Shown one piece after another: positions 1 through 9,315 of a DNA stretch of 64,000 nt. The DNA lies in the NCBI RefSeq assembly GCF_014204325.1, contig NZ_JACHKT010000014.1:62001-126000 (forward strand), given 5' to 3'. Numbering within the stretch: the first letter of the stretch is position 1; each line of letters starts with the position of its first letter. The notes under the pieces are model-generated. The model saw only the letters and a program-made list of their open reading frames with translations, did not search any database and was not told where the DNA came from. The stretch comes from Arcicella rosea. Lineage in GTDB: Bacteria; Bacteroidota; Bacteroidia; Cytophagales; Spirosomataceae. Made by a program: the position numbers and the translations under genes.

Positions 1-1
1 C

Positions 2-391
2 ATTTCATTTGAATACTTGACAGGTCAAACTAAAAACCGAGAAGAAAAAGTAAATGAATTTCAAGGCAACGAAGCAGTAAGAGTATTTTTAATCAGTTTA
101 AAAGCAGGTGGAACAGGCTTGAATTTGACCGAAGCAGATTATGTATATTTGGTTGATCCTTGGTGGAATCCTTCGGTTGAAAATCAGGCAATTGACCGCT
201 GTTATCGCATCGGACAAAAGAAAAATGTAGTGGCAGTAAGGTTGATTTGTCCGAATACACTTGAAGAAAAAATCATGCGTTTGCAGGAATCCAAAAAAGA
301 TTTAGTCGGCGATTTAATCAAAACTGATACTTTGATGTTGAAGTCATTTAGCAAAGATGATTTATTGGCTTTGGTGGGCGGCAAGCCGTGA
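2..391 (+). CDS. SNF2-family helicase, C-terminal fragment (5' end outside window)
   Basis: This is the 3' end of a DEAD/SNF2-type ATP-dependent DNA translocase; the reading frame is open to the left edge, so the true start lies outside the window. The visible part is the end of the second RecA-like lobe: a GQTKNREEKV-type segment, then SLKAGGTGLNLT (motif V), then the DPWWNP stretch and QAIDRCYRIGQ (motif VI with the arginine finger). These are hallmark SNF2/Rad54 signatures. About 50 residues follow and end in a short charged tail, which is usual for bacterial SNF2 proteins. The substrate (chromosomal DNA or stalled polymerase complexes) cannot be read from this part. Confidence 0.93.
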   Translation: MSFEYLTGQTKNREEKVNEFQGNEAVRVFLISLKAGGTGLNLTEADYVYLVDPWWNPSVENQAIDRCYRIGQKKNVVAVRLICPNTLEEKIMRLQESKKDLVGDLIKTDTLMLKSFSKDDLLALVGGKP

Positions 392-450
392 GTTTAGTTA
401 GTGAGTTGTGAATGAGTGATTTAGTGATTATTTTAATTCAAATGCTAAGA
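392..450. repeat. Low-complexity TAGTGA/TTGTGA repeat after stop codon
   Basis: Directly after the helicase stop codon is a run of degenerate 7-9-base units of the type gtgagttgtgaatgagtga. The same vocabulary recurs after the stop codons at 31867, 32483, 33423 and 36386. I have no evidence that it is coding. Confidence 0.5.
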
Positions 451-504
451 TTGGGATAAGAATATGAGAAAAAGTATTTATTGATTTAGCCTAAAAACAA
501 ATAA

Positions 505-523
505 GGCGAGATGGAATCTCGCC
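505..523. repeat. Short hairpin, 8-bp arms, at the 3' end of metE
   Basis: GGCGAGAT and ATCTCGCC flank a 3-base loop, ten bases beyond the metE stop codon. It could end metE transcription, although no clear U-run follows on the minus strand. It resembles the other compact palindromes spread through this window. Confidence 0.5.
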
Positions 524-532
524 CTACGGTTT

Positions 533-2863
533 TTAACAAACGCCCTCTTTTACTTTTTCTCTTAAAAGCGTAGTCGCTTTAATCATATTTTTCAAAGCCA
601 ATTCTGTTTCTGCCCAACGGCGAGTTTTCAAGCCACAATCTGGATTTACCCATAAATTTCTGGCTGGAATATTGACTAAAGCTTTCTCTAACAAAACCAA
701 CATTTCTTCGGTTTCGGGTACTCGTGGCGAGTGAATATCATATACCCCCGGCCCGATTTCGTTTGGATATTTGAAATCAACGAAAGCATCCAATAATTCC
801 ATTTGCGAACGGGAAGTTTCAATCGTAATCACGTCAGCATCCATGTCGGCAATGTGTTTGATGATGTCATTAAATTCAGAATAACACATGTGCGTATGAA
901 TTTGTGTTTCGTCTTTTACACCCGAAGCACTTAAACGGAAAGCCTCAACGGCCCATTGCAAGTAATTTTCCCAATCGGCACGACGCAGTGGCAAGCCTTC
1001 ACGAATGGCAGGTTCATCAATTTGTATCACTTTAATTCCTGCTTTTTCTAAATCTAATACTTCATCCCGAATCGCCATCGCAATTTGGAAAGCGGTGGTT
1101 TTGCGAGCTTGGTCGTCTCTTACAAATGACCATTGCAAAATCGTAATGGGACCAGTAAGCATTCCTTTCATCAGTTTTTGCGTTTTCGATTGTGCAAATT
1201 CCGACCAGCGAACTGTCATCGCCGTAGGGCGTTCAACGTCGCCATAAATAATTGGAGGTTTCACACAGCGACTACCATAACTTTGTACCCAACCGTTCTG
1301 AGAAAATACATAGCCCGATAATTGCTCGCCAAAATACTCTACCATATCGTTGCGTTCAAATTCGCCATGCACCAATACGTCCAAGCCAATTTCTTCTTGC
1401 CAATGGATAGATTTTTCAATTTCTATCGCAATTTGGGCATCGTACTCTTCTTGAGAAATTATTCCTTTTTTAAGGTTCGCTCTCAATACACGTACATCAT
1501 CCGTTTGCGGAAACGAACCAATGGTTGTAGTCGGGAAAAGTGGAAGTTTTAAGGTTTCCAATTGTAAAGCCTGACGAACACTAAACGGACTTGGACGATG
1601 TGAATCTTTTTCCGTCAAAGCGGTTACTCTTGCTTTTACTTGTGGTTTGTGAATCAGATTTGAATCTTTTCTACTTTGAATAGCCTGTTGATTTTCAGCC
1701 AATTGTTGAGTAAATAAGGGTGCAGATGCTGGTTCTGCAAGCTTTCTCAGCACATTTACTTCATTCAATTTTTGCTTGGCAAAAGCCATCCAATTTTTGA
1801 TTTCTGGTGTAAGTACTTGTTCGTTTTGCTCTAAATCTAAATCGCAAGGTGAATGCAATAAAGAACAAGAAGGGGCAATCATAACTCTTTCTTGTCCTAA
1901 AGTATCAATTGCTTTCTGAATGATTTTCAAGGATTTAGCATAATCGTTCTTCCAAATATTTCTACCATCGACAACACCAAGGGATAAGATTTTTTCAGTT
2001 TTAGCAAAATCTGTTTGCTCGAAAATATCATCCAATTGCGAAGGACAACGTACTAAATCAAGGTGTAAGGCATCAATGTCTAAAGTAGTGGCTACATAAA
2101 TATTTTCGCCAGTACATTCAAAATAAGTAGCGACCAAAATATTTAAGTTAGGTACAGCTTTTTTGATTTTTTGATAGGCTTGTTGGAAAGCAATTTGCTC
2201 GTTTTCGGTCAAGTCTAAAGTCAAACAAGGTTCATCTAGTTGAATCCAATTTGCTCCACGAGCCACCAATTCTTGTAAAATATCAATATAAATTGGCAAT
2301 AGTTTTTCTAATAAATCAATGCGATGAAAACCTGCTTCTTTTTCTTTTCCTAATAAAAGGAATGAAACTGGACCAATCAAAACAGGTTTGGTAACAATTC
2401 CGATTTGTTTGGCATCTTCAAAATCGATGATGATTTTATCAGAATATCTTTTAAATTGTTGATTTTTAGTGAATTCAGGAACGATATAATGGTAATTAGT
2501 ATCAAACCATTTGGTCATTTCCATGGCTTTAATGTCGAGTCCGTTACCTTGTACGCCCCTTGCCATCGCAAAGTAAATATCTAATTCACGGTTAGTTTGT
2601 CCGTCCACCAAAGCATGATAACGCTCAGGAATTGCTCCGACCAACATGGCAGTATCCAAAATGTGGTCATAAAGTGAAAAATCATTCGAAGGAATCAAAT
2701 CAATACCAGCCTCTTGTTGAATTTGCCAGTTTTGTCTTTTGATTTGGCGACCAATCCAGAGTAATTCATCTTTGGTACTTTTTCCAGCCCAAAATTGCTC
2801 AGAAGCACGTTTTAATTCTCTTTTGCTACCGATACGTGGGTAACCCAAATTGTGTGTAAACAT
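533..2863 (-). CDS. metE: Cobalamin-independent methionine synthase
   Basis: 5-methyltetrahydropteroyltriglutamate-homocysteine methyltransferase. It makes methionine in the cytoplasm by direct methyl transfer without B12. At 776 residues it has the normal MetE length, with the opening MFTHNLGYPRIG and two TIM-barrel halves joined near residue 430. Zinc ligands are visible: HTHMC around residue 657, a Glu in the VHGEFERNDMVEYF region, and the Cys of NPDCGLKTRRW near residue 741. The ATG at 2863 is followed by the conserved N-terminus, so the start is secure. A cobalamin riboswitch lies upstream on the same strand, so repression by B12 is expected and a B12-dependent MetH probably exists elsewhere in the genome. 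Confidence 0.98.
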   Translation of the reverse strand: MFTHNLGYPRIGSKRELKRASEQFWAGKSTKDELLWIGRQIKRQNWQIQQEAGIDLIPSNDFSLYDHILDTAMLVGAIPERYHALVDGQTNRELDIYFAMARGVQGNGLDIKAMEMTKWFDTNYHYIVPEFTKNQQFKRYSDKIIIDFEDAKQIGIVTKPVLIGPVSFLLLGKEKEAGFHRIDLLEKLLPIYIDILQELVARGANWIQLDEPCLTLDLTENEQIAFQQAYQKIKKAVPNLNILVATYFECTGENIYVATTLDIDALHLDLVRCPSQLDDIFEQTDFAKTEKILSLGVVDGRNIWKNDYAKSLKIIQKAIDTLGQERVMIAPSCSLLHSPCDLDLEQNEQVLTPEIKNWMAFAKQKLNEVNVLRKLAEPASAPLFTQQLAENQQAIQSRKDSNLIHKPQVKARVTALTEKDSHRPSPFSVRQALQLETLKLPLFPTTTIGSFPQTDDVRVLRANLKKGIISQEEYDAQIAIEIEKSIHWQEEIGLDVLVHGEFERNDMVEYFGEQLSGYVFSQNGWVQSYGSRCVKPPIIYGDVERPTAMTVRWSEFAQSKTQKLMKGMLTGPITILQWSFVRDDQARKTTAFQIAMAIRDEVLDLEKAGIKVIQIDEPAIREGLPLRRADWENYLQWAVEAFRLSASGVKDETQIHTHMCYSEFNDIIKHIADMDADVITIETSRSQMELLDAFVDFKYPNEIGPGVYDIHSPRVPETEEMLVLLEKALVNIPARNLWVNPDCGLKTRRWAETELALKNMIKATTLLREKVKEGVC

Positions 2864-2884
2864 CGTAATTATTGTTTTAAGGTT

Positions 2885-2921
2885 CGCACTTTGTCGATTT
2901 CCGACAAAGTATTTTGGTGCG
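2885..2921 (-). promoter_or_regulatory. Hairpin in the metE leader, possible riboswitch expression platform
   Basis: ACTTTGTCG and CGACAAAGT form perfect 9-bp arms around a 5-base loop. The outer bases CGCAC and GTGCG can extend the stem. It lies about 22 nt upstream of the metE ATG, between the riboswitch and the gene. No U-run follows on the minus strand, so control of translation is as likely as termination. The role is inferred. Confidence 0.4.
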
Positions 2922-3074
2922 TTTTATCAACACCGAATGAAACTTGAAAACACCACAACCGCCATGCGTAAAGCATAAGTACACGCTATTTCAGTAAAGA
3001 AATAGTCAATATTCGACAAGTATTTGTAAAAAATCAATGCGTGAACTAAGCCCTAATCGTGAGGGAATAGCCAT

Positions 3075-3300
3075 TGAGAAGGTAGGCAAGTCTCCTGACT
3101 TATAACATTTTCTTCGCCCTTCTCATTCTTGGAAAAGAACAATGGACAAAACTGAAGAAAAATCGTTTCTAAACGAAACTGTTACTTACAGTAGCACGTC
3201 TGTTCGTGATTTACACACGATTCCTTTTTAATTTCTAGCAAAAAGCAATTTGCTTTTTCTTAAAACCGACCTTCTGATTGACGGGTGTTTGCTGTTACGA
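3075..3300 (-). ncRNA. Cobalamin (B12) riboswitch
   Basis: Read on the minus strand, the region holds the B12-box AGTCAGGAGACTTGCCTACC (3081-3100). Upstream of it is the conserved core with GTAAATCACGAACAGACG and then CTACTGTAAG (about 3182-3225). These match the Rfam-type cobalamin riboswitch consensus (AATC...GAACTGACCCGCAACTGTAA, then B12-box). The 5' part carries an AT-rich variable stem (aaaagcaatttgctttt, 3241-3257). It precedes metE on the same strand, a classic arrangement in which B12 switches off the B12-independent isozyme. Boundaries are approximate. Confidence 0.92.
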
Positions 3301-3663
3301 AGCAAAGGTATCAAGGAATTATTTTTAATAGATATATTAACCTAATAAATGATTAAAATTAGATATAATAATAAGTATTATATCAATAATTAGATATTTA
3401 TATATTTAAAATGTATAAATATAGGTAAAACATCTTTTTAAAATTTATTGTAAAGGCTTCCTGTTTATCAATAGTGTCAATCTTAGATTAAGGATATGTT
3501 AGGAAAAAATCATGTTTTGATAATACAGGCTTTACTTTCCAGAAATCTTGCATGAATAACTTGCAACCAAATTAAAAACCTAATCCTTATCATTATTTTT
3601 TTTGATTGTGATTTAATTATATCATGACAAAATGAAAATATTTCAATTTACAACACAACAACA
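3301..3663. other. AT-rich intergenic region between riboswitch and susC-like gene
   Basis: No credible ORF or RNA gene. It must hold the divergent promoters for the metE leader (minus) and the SusC-like gene (plus). I found no convincing TTTG/TAnnTTTG pair at usual spacing for the plus-strand gene. Confidence 0.5.
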
Positions 3664-6600
3664 ATGAACACAAAACCTTTTTTTAAGACCCAATCGAAGC
3701 TTATCCTTGGCGTCTTAGTTGGGGCAACAGTTGGCGTTTCTGCTAGTCCAACTTTTGCCAGTAATATTACTCTTCTCTCAACAACAAAATCTTATGCTTA
3801 TGAACAAATAGTACTAAACAAATCAGTAAAAGAAATTACTGTAAAAGGAAGAGTAATTGATGCAAAAACCAAAGAGCCATTGGCAGGTTGTAACATCCTT
3901 GTAAAAGACAGCAAACGTGGTATAAACGCTGATGTAAACGGGAATTTTAGTATTACGGCGGACGAAAAAGCAACTTTGGTATTTTCATTCATTGGTTATG
4001 AAAAACAAGAAATTGCCATTGCAGGAAAAAGTACAATAGAAGTATCGCTTGTTTCAAGTGCTTCAGATTTAGAGCAAGTGGTAGTAGTTGGTTACGGGAG
4101 TTCAACGAAAAAAGATATTACAGGTTCAGTAAAATCATTGAAACCTGCTGAATTCAACCAAGGAATTATCAACTCGCCAGAACAACTTTTGCAAGGTAAA
4201 GTATCGGGTGTAAATGTTACTTCGGCAAGTGGTGAACCGGGTGGTGTTCAGAACATTAGTGTGCGTGGACCAGGTGGAGTAAGAACAGGAAGTACGCCAC
4301 TTTTTGTGGTTGACGGTTTGGCTTTGGATAACTCAAGTAGCGGTGGAGCAACAAATCCACTTAACTTTTTGAACCCACAAGATATTGAATCAATCGACGT
4401 ATTGAAAGACGCTTCTGCAACAGCAATTTATGGTTCAAGAGGAGCGAATGGCGTTATTTTAATCACGACCAAAAAAGGAAAAACGGGATTTTCTTCTTTC
4501 AATTACTCTACAAGTTATGGTTTCTCGACAATGGCGAGAGCTTTGCCTGTTTTCTCGGCGGATGAATACCGTAAACAAGTACCAGCTTTAGGAGGCGATT
4601 TGGACGATTTGAAGGCTTCAACCGATTGGCAGAAAGAAATTTCAAGAACAGCACTTACTAAAAACCATAATATTTCATTGGGTGGTGGTGCTGAAAAATT
4701 GACGTATTATGCTTCTTTCGGCATTCAAAACCAAGAAGGTATTCTGAAAAACAACCAATTAGACCGCTACACGGGTCGTATTAATGTAACACAAAAATTA
4801 TTGGAAGACCGTGTGACTGTCGATGTGAATTTGAATGCGACAAATACTTATAATGAGCGTCCGTCAATCTCAGGAATTATTGGAACAGCGATTTCCGCCA
4901 ATCCTACTTATCCTGCTTATGACGATAAAGGACAGCCTTATTCGTATGTAAATGCTTCAAATCCATTGACGACCTTGAAATTGGAAAAAGATGCTACTTC
5001 TATTACTCGTATCATCGGGAACATTTCTCCTTCTATCAAAATCATTGATGGTTTAGTGTATAAATTGAATTTCGGGATTGATAATTCAAGTTCAGCTCGT
5101 GATTTACAATCGTTGCCAAGTGCAGTGCCTTTGCAAGATGGTCGTTTAGAAACAATCAATATTACAAATACTAACCGCTTGATTGAAAACTATTTGACTT
5201 ACACAAAAGCCATTAAAGAACATAGTTTTTCTGCTTTAGTTGGCCATTCGTATCAGAAATTCATGTTCCGTGGACGTGCTTATAGCATTAACAAATTCCC
5301 GATTTCTGATATTGAACCAATTTATAATCCTGGTTTAGGACAAGACCTTACTTTGGCAAACAACAAGCCATCGGGTTATGCTACAAACGATGAATTACAA
5401 TCGTTTTTCTCAAGAGTAAATTATCAGTTCAACGACAAGTATTTATTGACAGCAACTTTAAGAGTTGATGGTTCTTCAAAATTTGGAGCAAACAATAGAT
5501 ATGGCGTTTTCCCTTCTTTCTCGGCAGGTTGGAGAATCTCTGAAGAGGAATTCTTGAAAGGTTCTGCTTTGAGTAATTTGAAAGTAAGAGCAGGTTGGGG
5601 GCGTACTGGTAACCAAGAAATTCCTTCAAAAATCACACAGGCAAGATTTACTTCTGTTATTTCAGCAGGTACATCTTATCCATTAGCAGAAACTGGTCCA
5701 TTTCCAGCAGGTACTTCTTATACAAGATTGGCAAACCCGAATATTCAGTGGGAACAGTCAACACAAACAGATTTAGGGATTGACTTTGGGTTCTTGAATG
5801 GAGCTTTAACAGGAACAATTGATGTCTTCAATAAAGTATCAGGCGATATTTTATTAGAAGTAATTCCTGCCGATCCAGTGCAGCCAGCAGGTACTTTTTG
5901 GACGAATGTAAAAGATATGACGATTACTAACAAAGGTTTAGAATTAGAATTAAACTATCGCCATGCTGCTACAGAAGGTTTTACTTATGAAGTAGGCGGA
6001 AACGTTACTTTTATTGATAATGTTGTTAAAAATTCTCCTTATTCAGTAATTCCTTCAGGTTCAGCTTCAGGTTCTGGTTTAACTTCGGCAACTATCAACG
6101 GTTATGTGAGCGGTCAGCCAATTGGTACTTTCTTCTTGAAAGAATTTACAGGATTTGACGACAAAGGAATCAGTACTTTCCGTGATGTAGATGGCGACGG
6201 AATTGTAACGGATAAAGATCGTATCGCAGCAGGAAGTGCTTTACCAACGAAACAGTTCAACTTCTTTGGTCGTGCCAACTACAAAGGATTTGATTTATCA
6301 ATCAATTTCAATGGTGTTGCTGGTAATAAAATCTATGATAATACTGCCAACGCAAACTTCTATAAGTTAAGATTATCGAAAGGTATCAACACAACGGCAG
6401 AAGCTATTGCTTCAACAAATGAATCGGTAAATAACTCTGCTCCAGTATCGACAAGATATTTGAAAGACGGTGCGTTCTTACGTTTGAATAACTTGACTTT
6501 AGGTTATAATGTAAATACTAAAGCTTTAGGAATTAGCAAATGGGTTTCTACTTTGAGACTTTCTGTAACAGGACAAAACCTTGCTGTATTTACAAAATAC

Positions 6601-6723
6601 GATGGTTTTGATCCAGAAGTAAATACTGATAGAACTGTTAATGGTATTACTTCTTACGGAATTGATTACCTAAGTTATCCAAAAGCGAAATCTGTCATTT
6701 TTGGCTTAAATATTTCATTTTAA
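3664..6723 (+). CDS. SusC/RagA-family TonB-dependent outer-membrane transporter
   Basis: Outer-membrane beta-barrel that imports a bound ligand with energy from TonB, paired with the SusD-like lipoprotein that follows. It has 1019 residues, typical for SusC. A signal peptide ends near residue 33. A carboxypeptidase-regulatory-like domain follows (about 58-130, starting VKGRVIDAKTKEPLAGCNI). Then comes the TonB-box-proximal VVVVGYGSSTKKDITGSV and the plug with VDVLKDASATAIYGSRGANG and ITTKKG. The C-terminus, IFGLNISF, ends in Phe as in many outer-membrane barrels. No glycoside hydrolase or sensor is next to the pair, so the substrate is unknown. Confidence 0.97.
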   Translation: MNTKPFFKTQSKLILGVLVGATVGVSASPTFASNITLLSTTKSYAYEQIVLNKSVKEITVKGRVIDAKTKEPLAGCNILVKDSKRGINADVNGNFSITADEKATLVFSFIGYEKQEIAIAGKSTIEVSLVSSASDLEQVVVVGYGSSTKKDITGSVKSLKPAEFNQGIINSPEQLLQGKVSGVNVTSASGEPGGVQNISVRGPGGVRTGSTPLFVVDGLALDNSSSGGATNPLNFLNPQDIESIDVLKDASATAIYGSRGANGVILITTKKGKTGFSSFNYSTSYGFSTMARALPVFSADEYRKQVPALGGDLDDLKASTDWQKEISRTALTKNHNISLGGGAEKLTYYASFGIQNQEGILKNNQLDRYTGRINVTQKLLEDRVTVDVNLNATNTYNERPSISGIIGTAISANPTYPAYDDKGQPYSYVNASNPLTTLKLEKDATSITRIIGNISPSIKIIDGLVYKLNFGIDNSSSARDLQSLPSAVPLQDGRLETINITNTNRLIENYLTYTKAIKEHSFSALVGHSYQKFMFRGRAYSINKFPISDIEPIYNPGLGQDLTLANNKPSGYATNDELQSFFSRVNYQFNDKYLLTATLRVDGSSKFGANNRYGVFPSFSAGWRISEEEFLKGSALSNLKVRAGWGRTGNQEIPSKITQARFTSVISAGTSYPLAETGPFPAGTSYTRLANPNIQWEQSTQTDLGIDFGFLNGALTGTIDVFNKVSGDILLEVIPADPVQPAGTFWTNVKDMTITNKGLELELNYRHAATEGFTYEVGGNVTFIDNVVKNSPYSVIPSGSASGSGLTSATINGYVSGQPIGTFFLKEFTGFDDKGISTFRDVDGDGIVTDKDRIAAGSALPTKQFNFFGRANYKGFDLSINFNGVAGNKIYDNTANANFYKLRLSKGINTTAEAIASTNESVNNSAPVSTRYLKDGAFLRLNNLTLGYNVNTKALGISKWVSTLRLSVTGQNLAVFTKYDGFDPEVNTDRTVNGITSYGIDYLSYPKAKSVIFGLNISF

Positions 6724-6734
6724 TTAGAGAACCC

Positions 6735-6767
6735 AAACCTATGAGGTTTTTAAAACCTCATAGGTTT
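6735..6767. repeat. Near-perfect inverted repeat between susC-like and susD-like genes
   Basis: AAACCTATGAGGTTTT and AAAACCTCATAGGTTT pair around a single T. The hairpin sits 11 bases after the susC stop and upstream of susD. A second small palindrome (aagcttcaagcgaagctt, 6768-6785) abuts it. It may attenuate read-through or stabilise the susC 3' end, or be a REP-like repeat. Confidence 0.6.
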
Positions 6768-6865
6768 AAGCTTCAAGCGAAGCTTGATTTGAAGACTAAA
6801 AAAGGGATGAAATCATTTTCAAATCTTCAAATTACCAAATTTTCAAATTGCAAATCATCGAAATC

Positions 6866-8551
6866 ATGAAAAAGAAACTATATGTTTTATTCGCCCTAAT
6901 GGGCATATTATCCATTGAAAGTTGTACCAATCTTGAAGAAGTAGTATTGGATGAATCTTTCACGTCAAATCTTTCTGAAAAACAGGCTGCCGACGGAATT
7001 ATGGCACCTGTTTACGCAAGGCTTCCAGATATTTTTTTACATACCAATTACTTTGCCATTCAGGAAATCTCTACGGATGAGGCTATTTTACCTTATCGTG
7101 GTGGAACTGACTGGGGCGATAATGGTATTTACTTGGCTTTACACGCACATACTCAAACAAGTACTGACCCGAATTTAAGAAATACTTGGAATTTGATTTT
7201 GCAAGGAATGTCAAGAGCTATTACAGCTATCAATACTTTGCCAAGTTCTAAAGACCCAATTGCAAAAACCTATTTAGCAGAAGCAAGAGGTATGAGAGCT
7301 TATTATTCGATGTTGACTTTAGACCTTTTCGGTTTAGTTTTCGTGAAAAATGACATCGGTGAAAACTCTACAATTTTGAGAGGCGACAAAGCTGTTGAAT
7401 ACATCAAAAGTGAATTATTGGCTGTTGAACCAAACTTAGAAACAACTGTTGGTCCAGGAAGATTAACAAAAGGAGCTGTTTGGGGATTATTAGCAAGATT
7501 ATATTTGAATGCTGGCGTATATCGTGACCCTTACGCAACAGCAGTTACTTTCAAAAATGAAGATTTAGATAAAGTAATTGAATATACTGATAAAATTATT
7601 GCTTCTGGACAATATCAATTAGCGAGAGATTATTTCTCAATTTTCAATTCAGATAATCATACAAACAAAGAATTAGTTTTTGCGGTAGATCAACGTGCTG
7701 AATTGAATGGACATAACCGTTTGGCGTACTTCTCGCTTTCGGGTGACCAGTTTCCATTGCCAGCATATCCAAATGCAAACGGTACAGATGGCCCAGCGAT
7801 TACTTCTGATTTCTACCGTACTTGGGTAAATGCTTATGGTTCACAAGACCCGAAAGTTGACCCAAGATTTTACAGAGAGAATCTTTCTATTTACTCAAAT
7901 CCTGCGGATTCTTGTGTAGCGGCTGAGAATTTCAACATCAACCGTGGTATTTTAAGAGGTCAGCAATATGGTTTGATTCGTAAAAATGGTGTTTTTGTGA
8001 AATGTGCTGATGGAAAAATGAAAGTTGGTAAATTGGCTTATGATACTAGAAACAAACCAACATTAGCCGTTGATTTTACAGAACAGATTGATTTTACAGT
8101 AGCAGGAAGTAATTATAATACTGGTTACAGAGTAGAAAAATATGAGTTCAGTAAAAAATCGGTAAGTGGTAGAAACTTTGGAGATGCAGACATCGTAATC
8201 TTGCGTTTGGCAGATGTTTACTTGATGAGAGCCGAAGCAAAATTGCGTAGAAGTAACGACGTGGCGAGTGCTTTAGCAGATGTAAATACTGTAAGAGCTG
8301 CAAGAACTTACAGCACACCAGCACCAGCTTTGTCGGCAATGTCTTTAGATTTACTATATCGTGAAAGAGGTTTTGAGTTTTATTGGGAAATGCTTCGCCG
8401 TACAGACATGATTCGTTTTGGAAAATTCGAAGATAAATGGACGGAAAAATCAAATACCGATAGAAACAAAAGAATCTTCCCAATTCCACAAACAGCCATT
8501 GACGGAGCTTCTAATATTCCAGGATATTTAGTTCAGAATACTGGGTATTAA
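6866..8551 (+). CDS. SusD/RagB-family nutrient-binding outer-membrane lipoprotein
   Basis: Surface lipoprotein that caps the SusC-type channel and helps capture ligand. I start it at the ATG at 6866, not at the TTG 18 bases upstream, because this gives MKKKLYVLFALMGILSIESC with a lipobox Cys at residue 20. The rest has SusD features: helical TPR-like segments, AKTYLAEARGMRAYYSMLTLDLFG, GRLTKGAVWGLLARLYLNAG, and a C-terminal FPIPQTAIDGASNIPGYLVQNTGY similar to the family ending FPIP...NP...QN.Y. It follows the SusC-like gene by about 140 bases and is probably co-transcribed. Confidence 0.96.
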   Translation: MKKKLYVLFALMGILSIESCTNLEEVVLDESFTSNLSEKQAADGIMAPVYARLPDIFLHTNYFAIQEISTDEAILPYRGGTDWGDNGIYLALHAHTQTSTDPNLRNTWNLILQGMSRAITAINTLPSSKDPIAKTYLAEARGMRAYYSMLTLDLFGLVFVKNDIGENSTILRGDKAVEYIKSELLAVEPNLETTVGPGRLTKGAVWGLLARLYLNAGVYRDPYATAVTFKNEDLDKVIEYTDKIIASGQYQLARDYFSIFNSDNHTNKELVFAVDQRAELNGHNRLAYFSLSGDQFPLPAYPNANGTDGPAITSDFYRTWVNAYGSQDPKVDPRFYRENLSIYSNPADSCVAAENFNINRGILRGQQYGLIRKNGVFVKCADGKMKVGKLAYDTRNKPTLAVDFTEQIDFTVAGSNYNTGYRVEKYEFSKKSVSGRNFGDADIVILRLADVYLMRAEAKLRRSNDVASALADVNTVRAARTYSTPAPALSAMSLDLLYRERGFEFYWEMLRRTDMIRFGKFEDKWTEKSNTDRNKRIFPIPQTAIDGASNIPGYLVQNTGY

Positions 8552-8560
8552 TTAATAAAT

Positions 8561-8604
8561 CATAAAAAAGCGGTCGAAAAGCTAATTTCGACCGCTTTTT
8601 TATG
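8561..8604. terminator. Strong bidirectional terminator after susD-like gene
   Basis: CATAAAAAAGCGGTCGAAA and TTTCGACCGCTTTTTTATG form perfect 19-bp arms around a 6-base loop. The A-run on one side and the T-run on the other fit termination of the plus-strand susCD transcript and of the convergent minus-strand regulator gene. Confidence 0.88.
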
Positions 8605-8634
8605 ATTTTAAAATTCAAGATGACTTCTATCTAA

Positions 8635-9243
8635 TTACTTCTCCTTCGCCATTTTGGCTCTTACTTTACTAAGGAATTCTGCTGAAATACCAAGGTATGA
8701 AGCAATATAATGTTGGGCTACTCTTTGCGGAATTTTTGGATATTTTTTCAAAAAATCAGCGTATCGTTCATGAGCAGTCTGAGCAATAGAATTAATCAAC
8801 CTACTTTGTGTTGCCGACAAATTCTTCTGAACCAATAACCTAAATTGTCTTTCAAATTTGGGAGCTTTGGCGAGTAAATCTTCTTTTTTATCAGGCGTCA
8901 GCACAAAAACCTCACAGTCTTCTAAAGCCTCAATAAATAAATCTGAAGGTTTTTGTTCATGGAAACTGGCAATATCACTTACCCACCAATCTTCAATGGC
9001 AAACTGTAAAATTACTTCAAAACCATTTTTATCGATATAATACTTTCGCATACAGCCTTTTATGACGAATGCTTCGAAATTACAAATCTCACCTTCTTGT
9101 AATAAAAAGGTCTTTTTCTTGATGGTTTTGTATTGAAGATGTTCATTGAAAATGTGTAATTCTTCTTCCGAAAAAGCTACATTTTTACAAACATTTTTAT
9201 TGATTTGGTCGAAATAAGTACTTAAAGGAGCGTTTGAATTCAT
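8635..9243 (-). CDS. Crp/Fnr-family transcriptional regulator
   Basis: Cyclic-nucleotide-binding-fold regulator of about 202 residues from the ATG at 9243. A TTG nine codons further upstream is less likely, since MNSNAPLSTYFDQI resembles the usual family start. The N-terminal beta-roll (about 20-130) includes KTFLLQEGEICNFEAFVIKG and the FEVILQFAIEDWW segment. The C-terminal winged helix includes RVAQHYIASYLGISAEFLSKVRAK. This is the usual Bacteroidota Crp-like type, where ligand and targets are mostly unknown; it is often single and unlinked. It is convergent with the susCD pair, so a regulatory link to susCD is possible but not shown. Confidence 0.9.
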   Translation of the reverse strand: MNSNAPLSTYFDQINKNVCKNVAFSEEELHIFNEHLQYKTIKKKTFLLQEGEICNFEAFVIKGCMRKYYIDKNGFEVILQFAIEDWWVSDIASFHEQKPSDLFIEALEDCEVFVLTPDKKEDLLAKAPKFERQFRLLVQKNLSATQSRLINSIAQTAHERYADFLKKYPKIPQRVAQHYIASYLGISAEFLSKVRAKMAKEK

Positions 9244-9315
9244 TGTAAGATGACAACTTTTAAGTTGCAAAAAGATTCAGGTTCTCCTCAAAAATACAAA
9301 TAATTTCCAATTATC

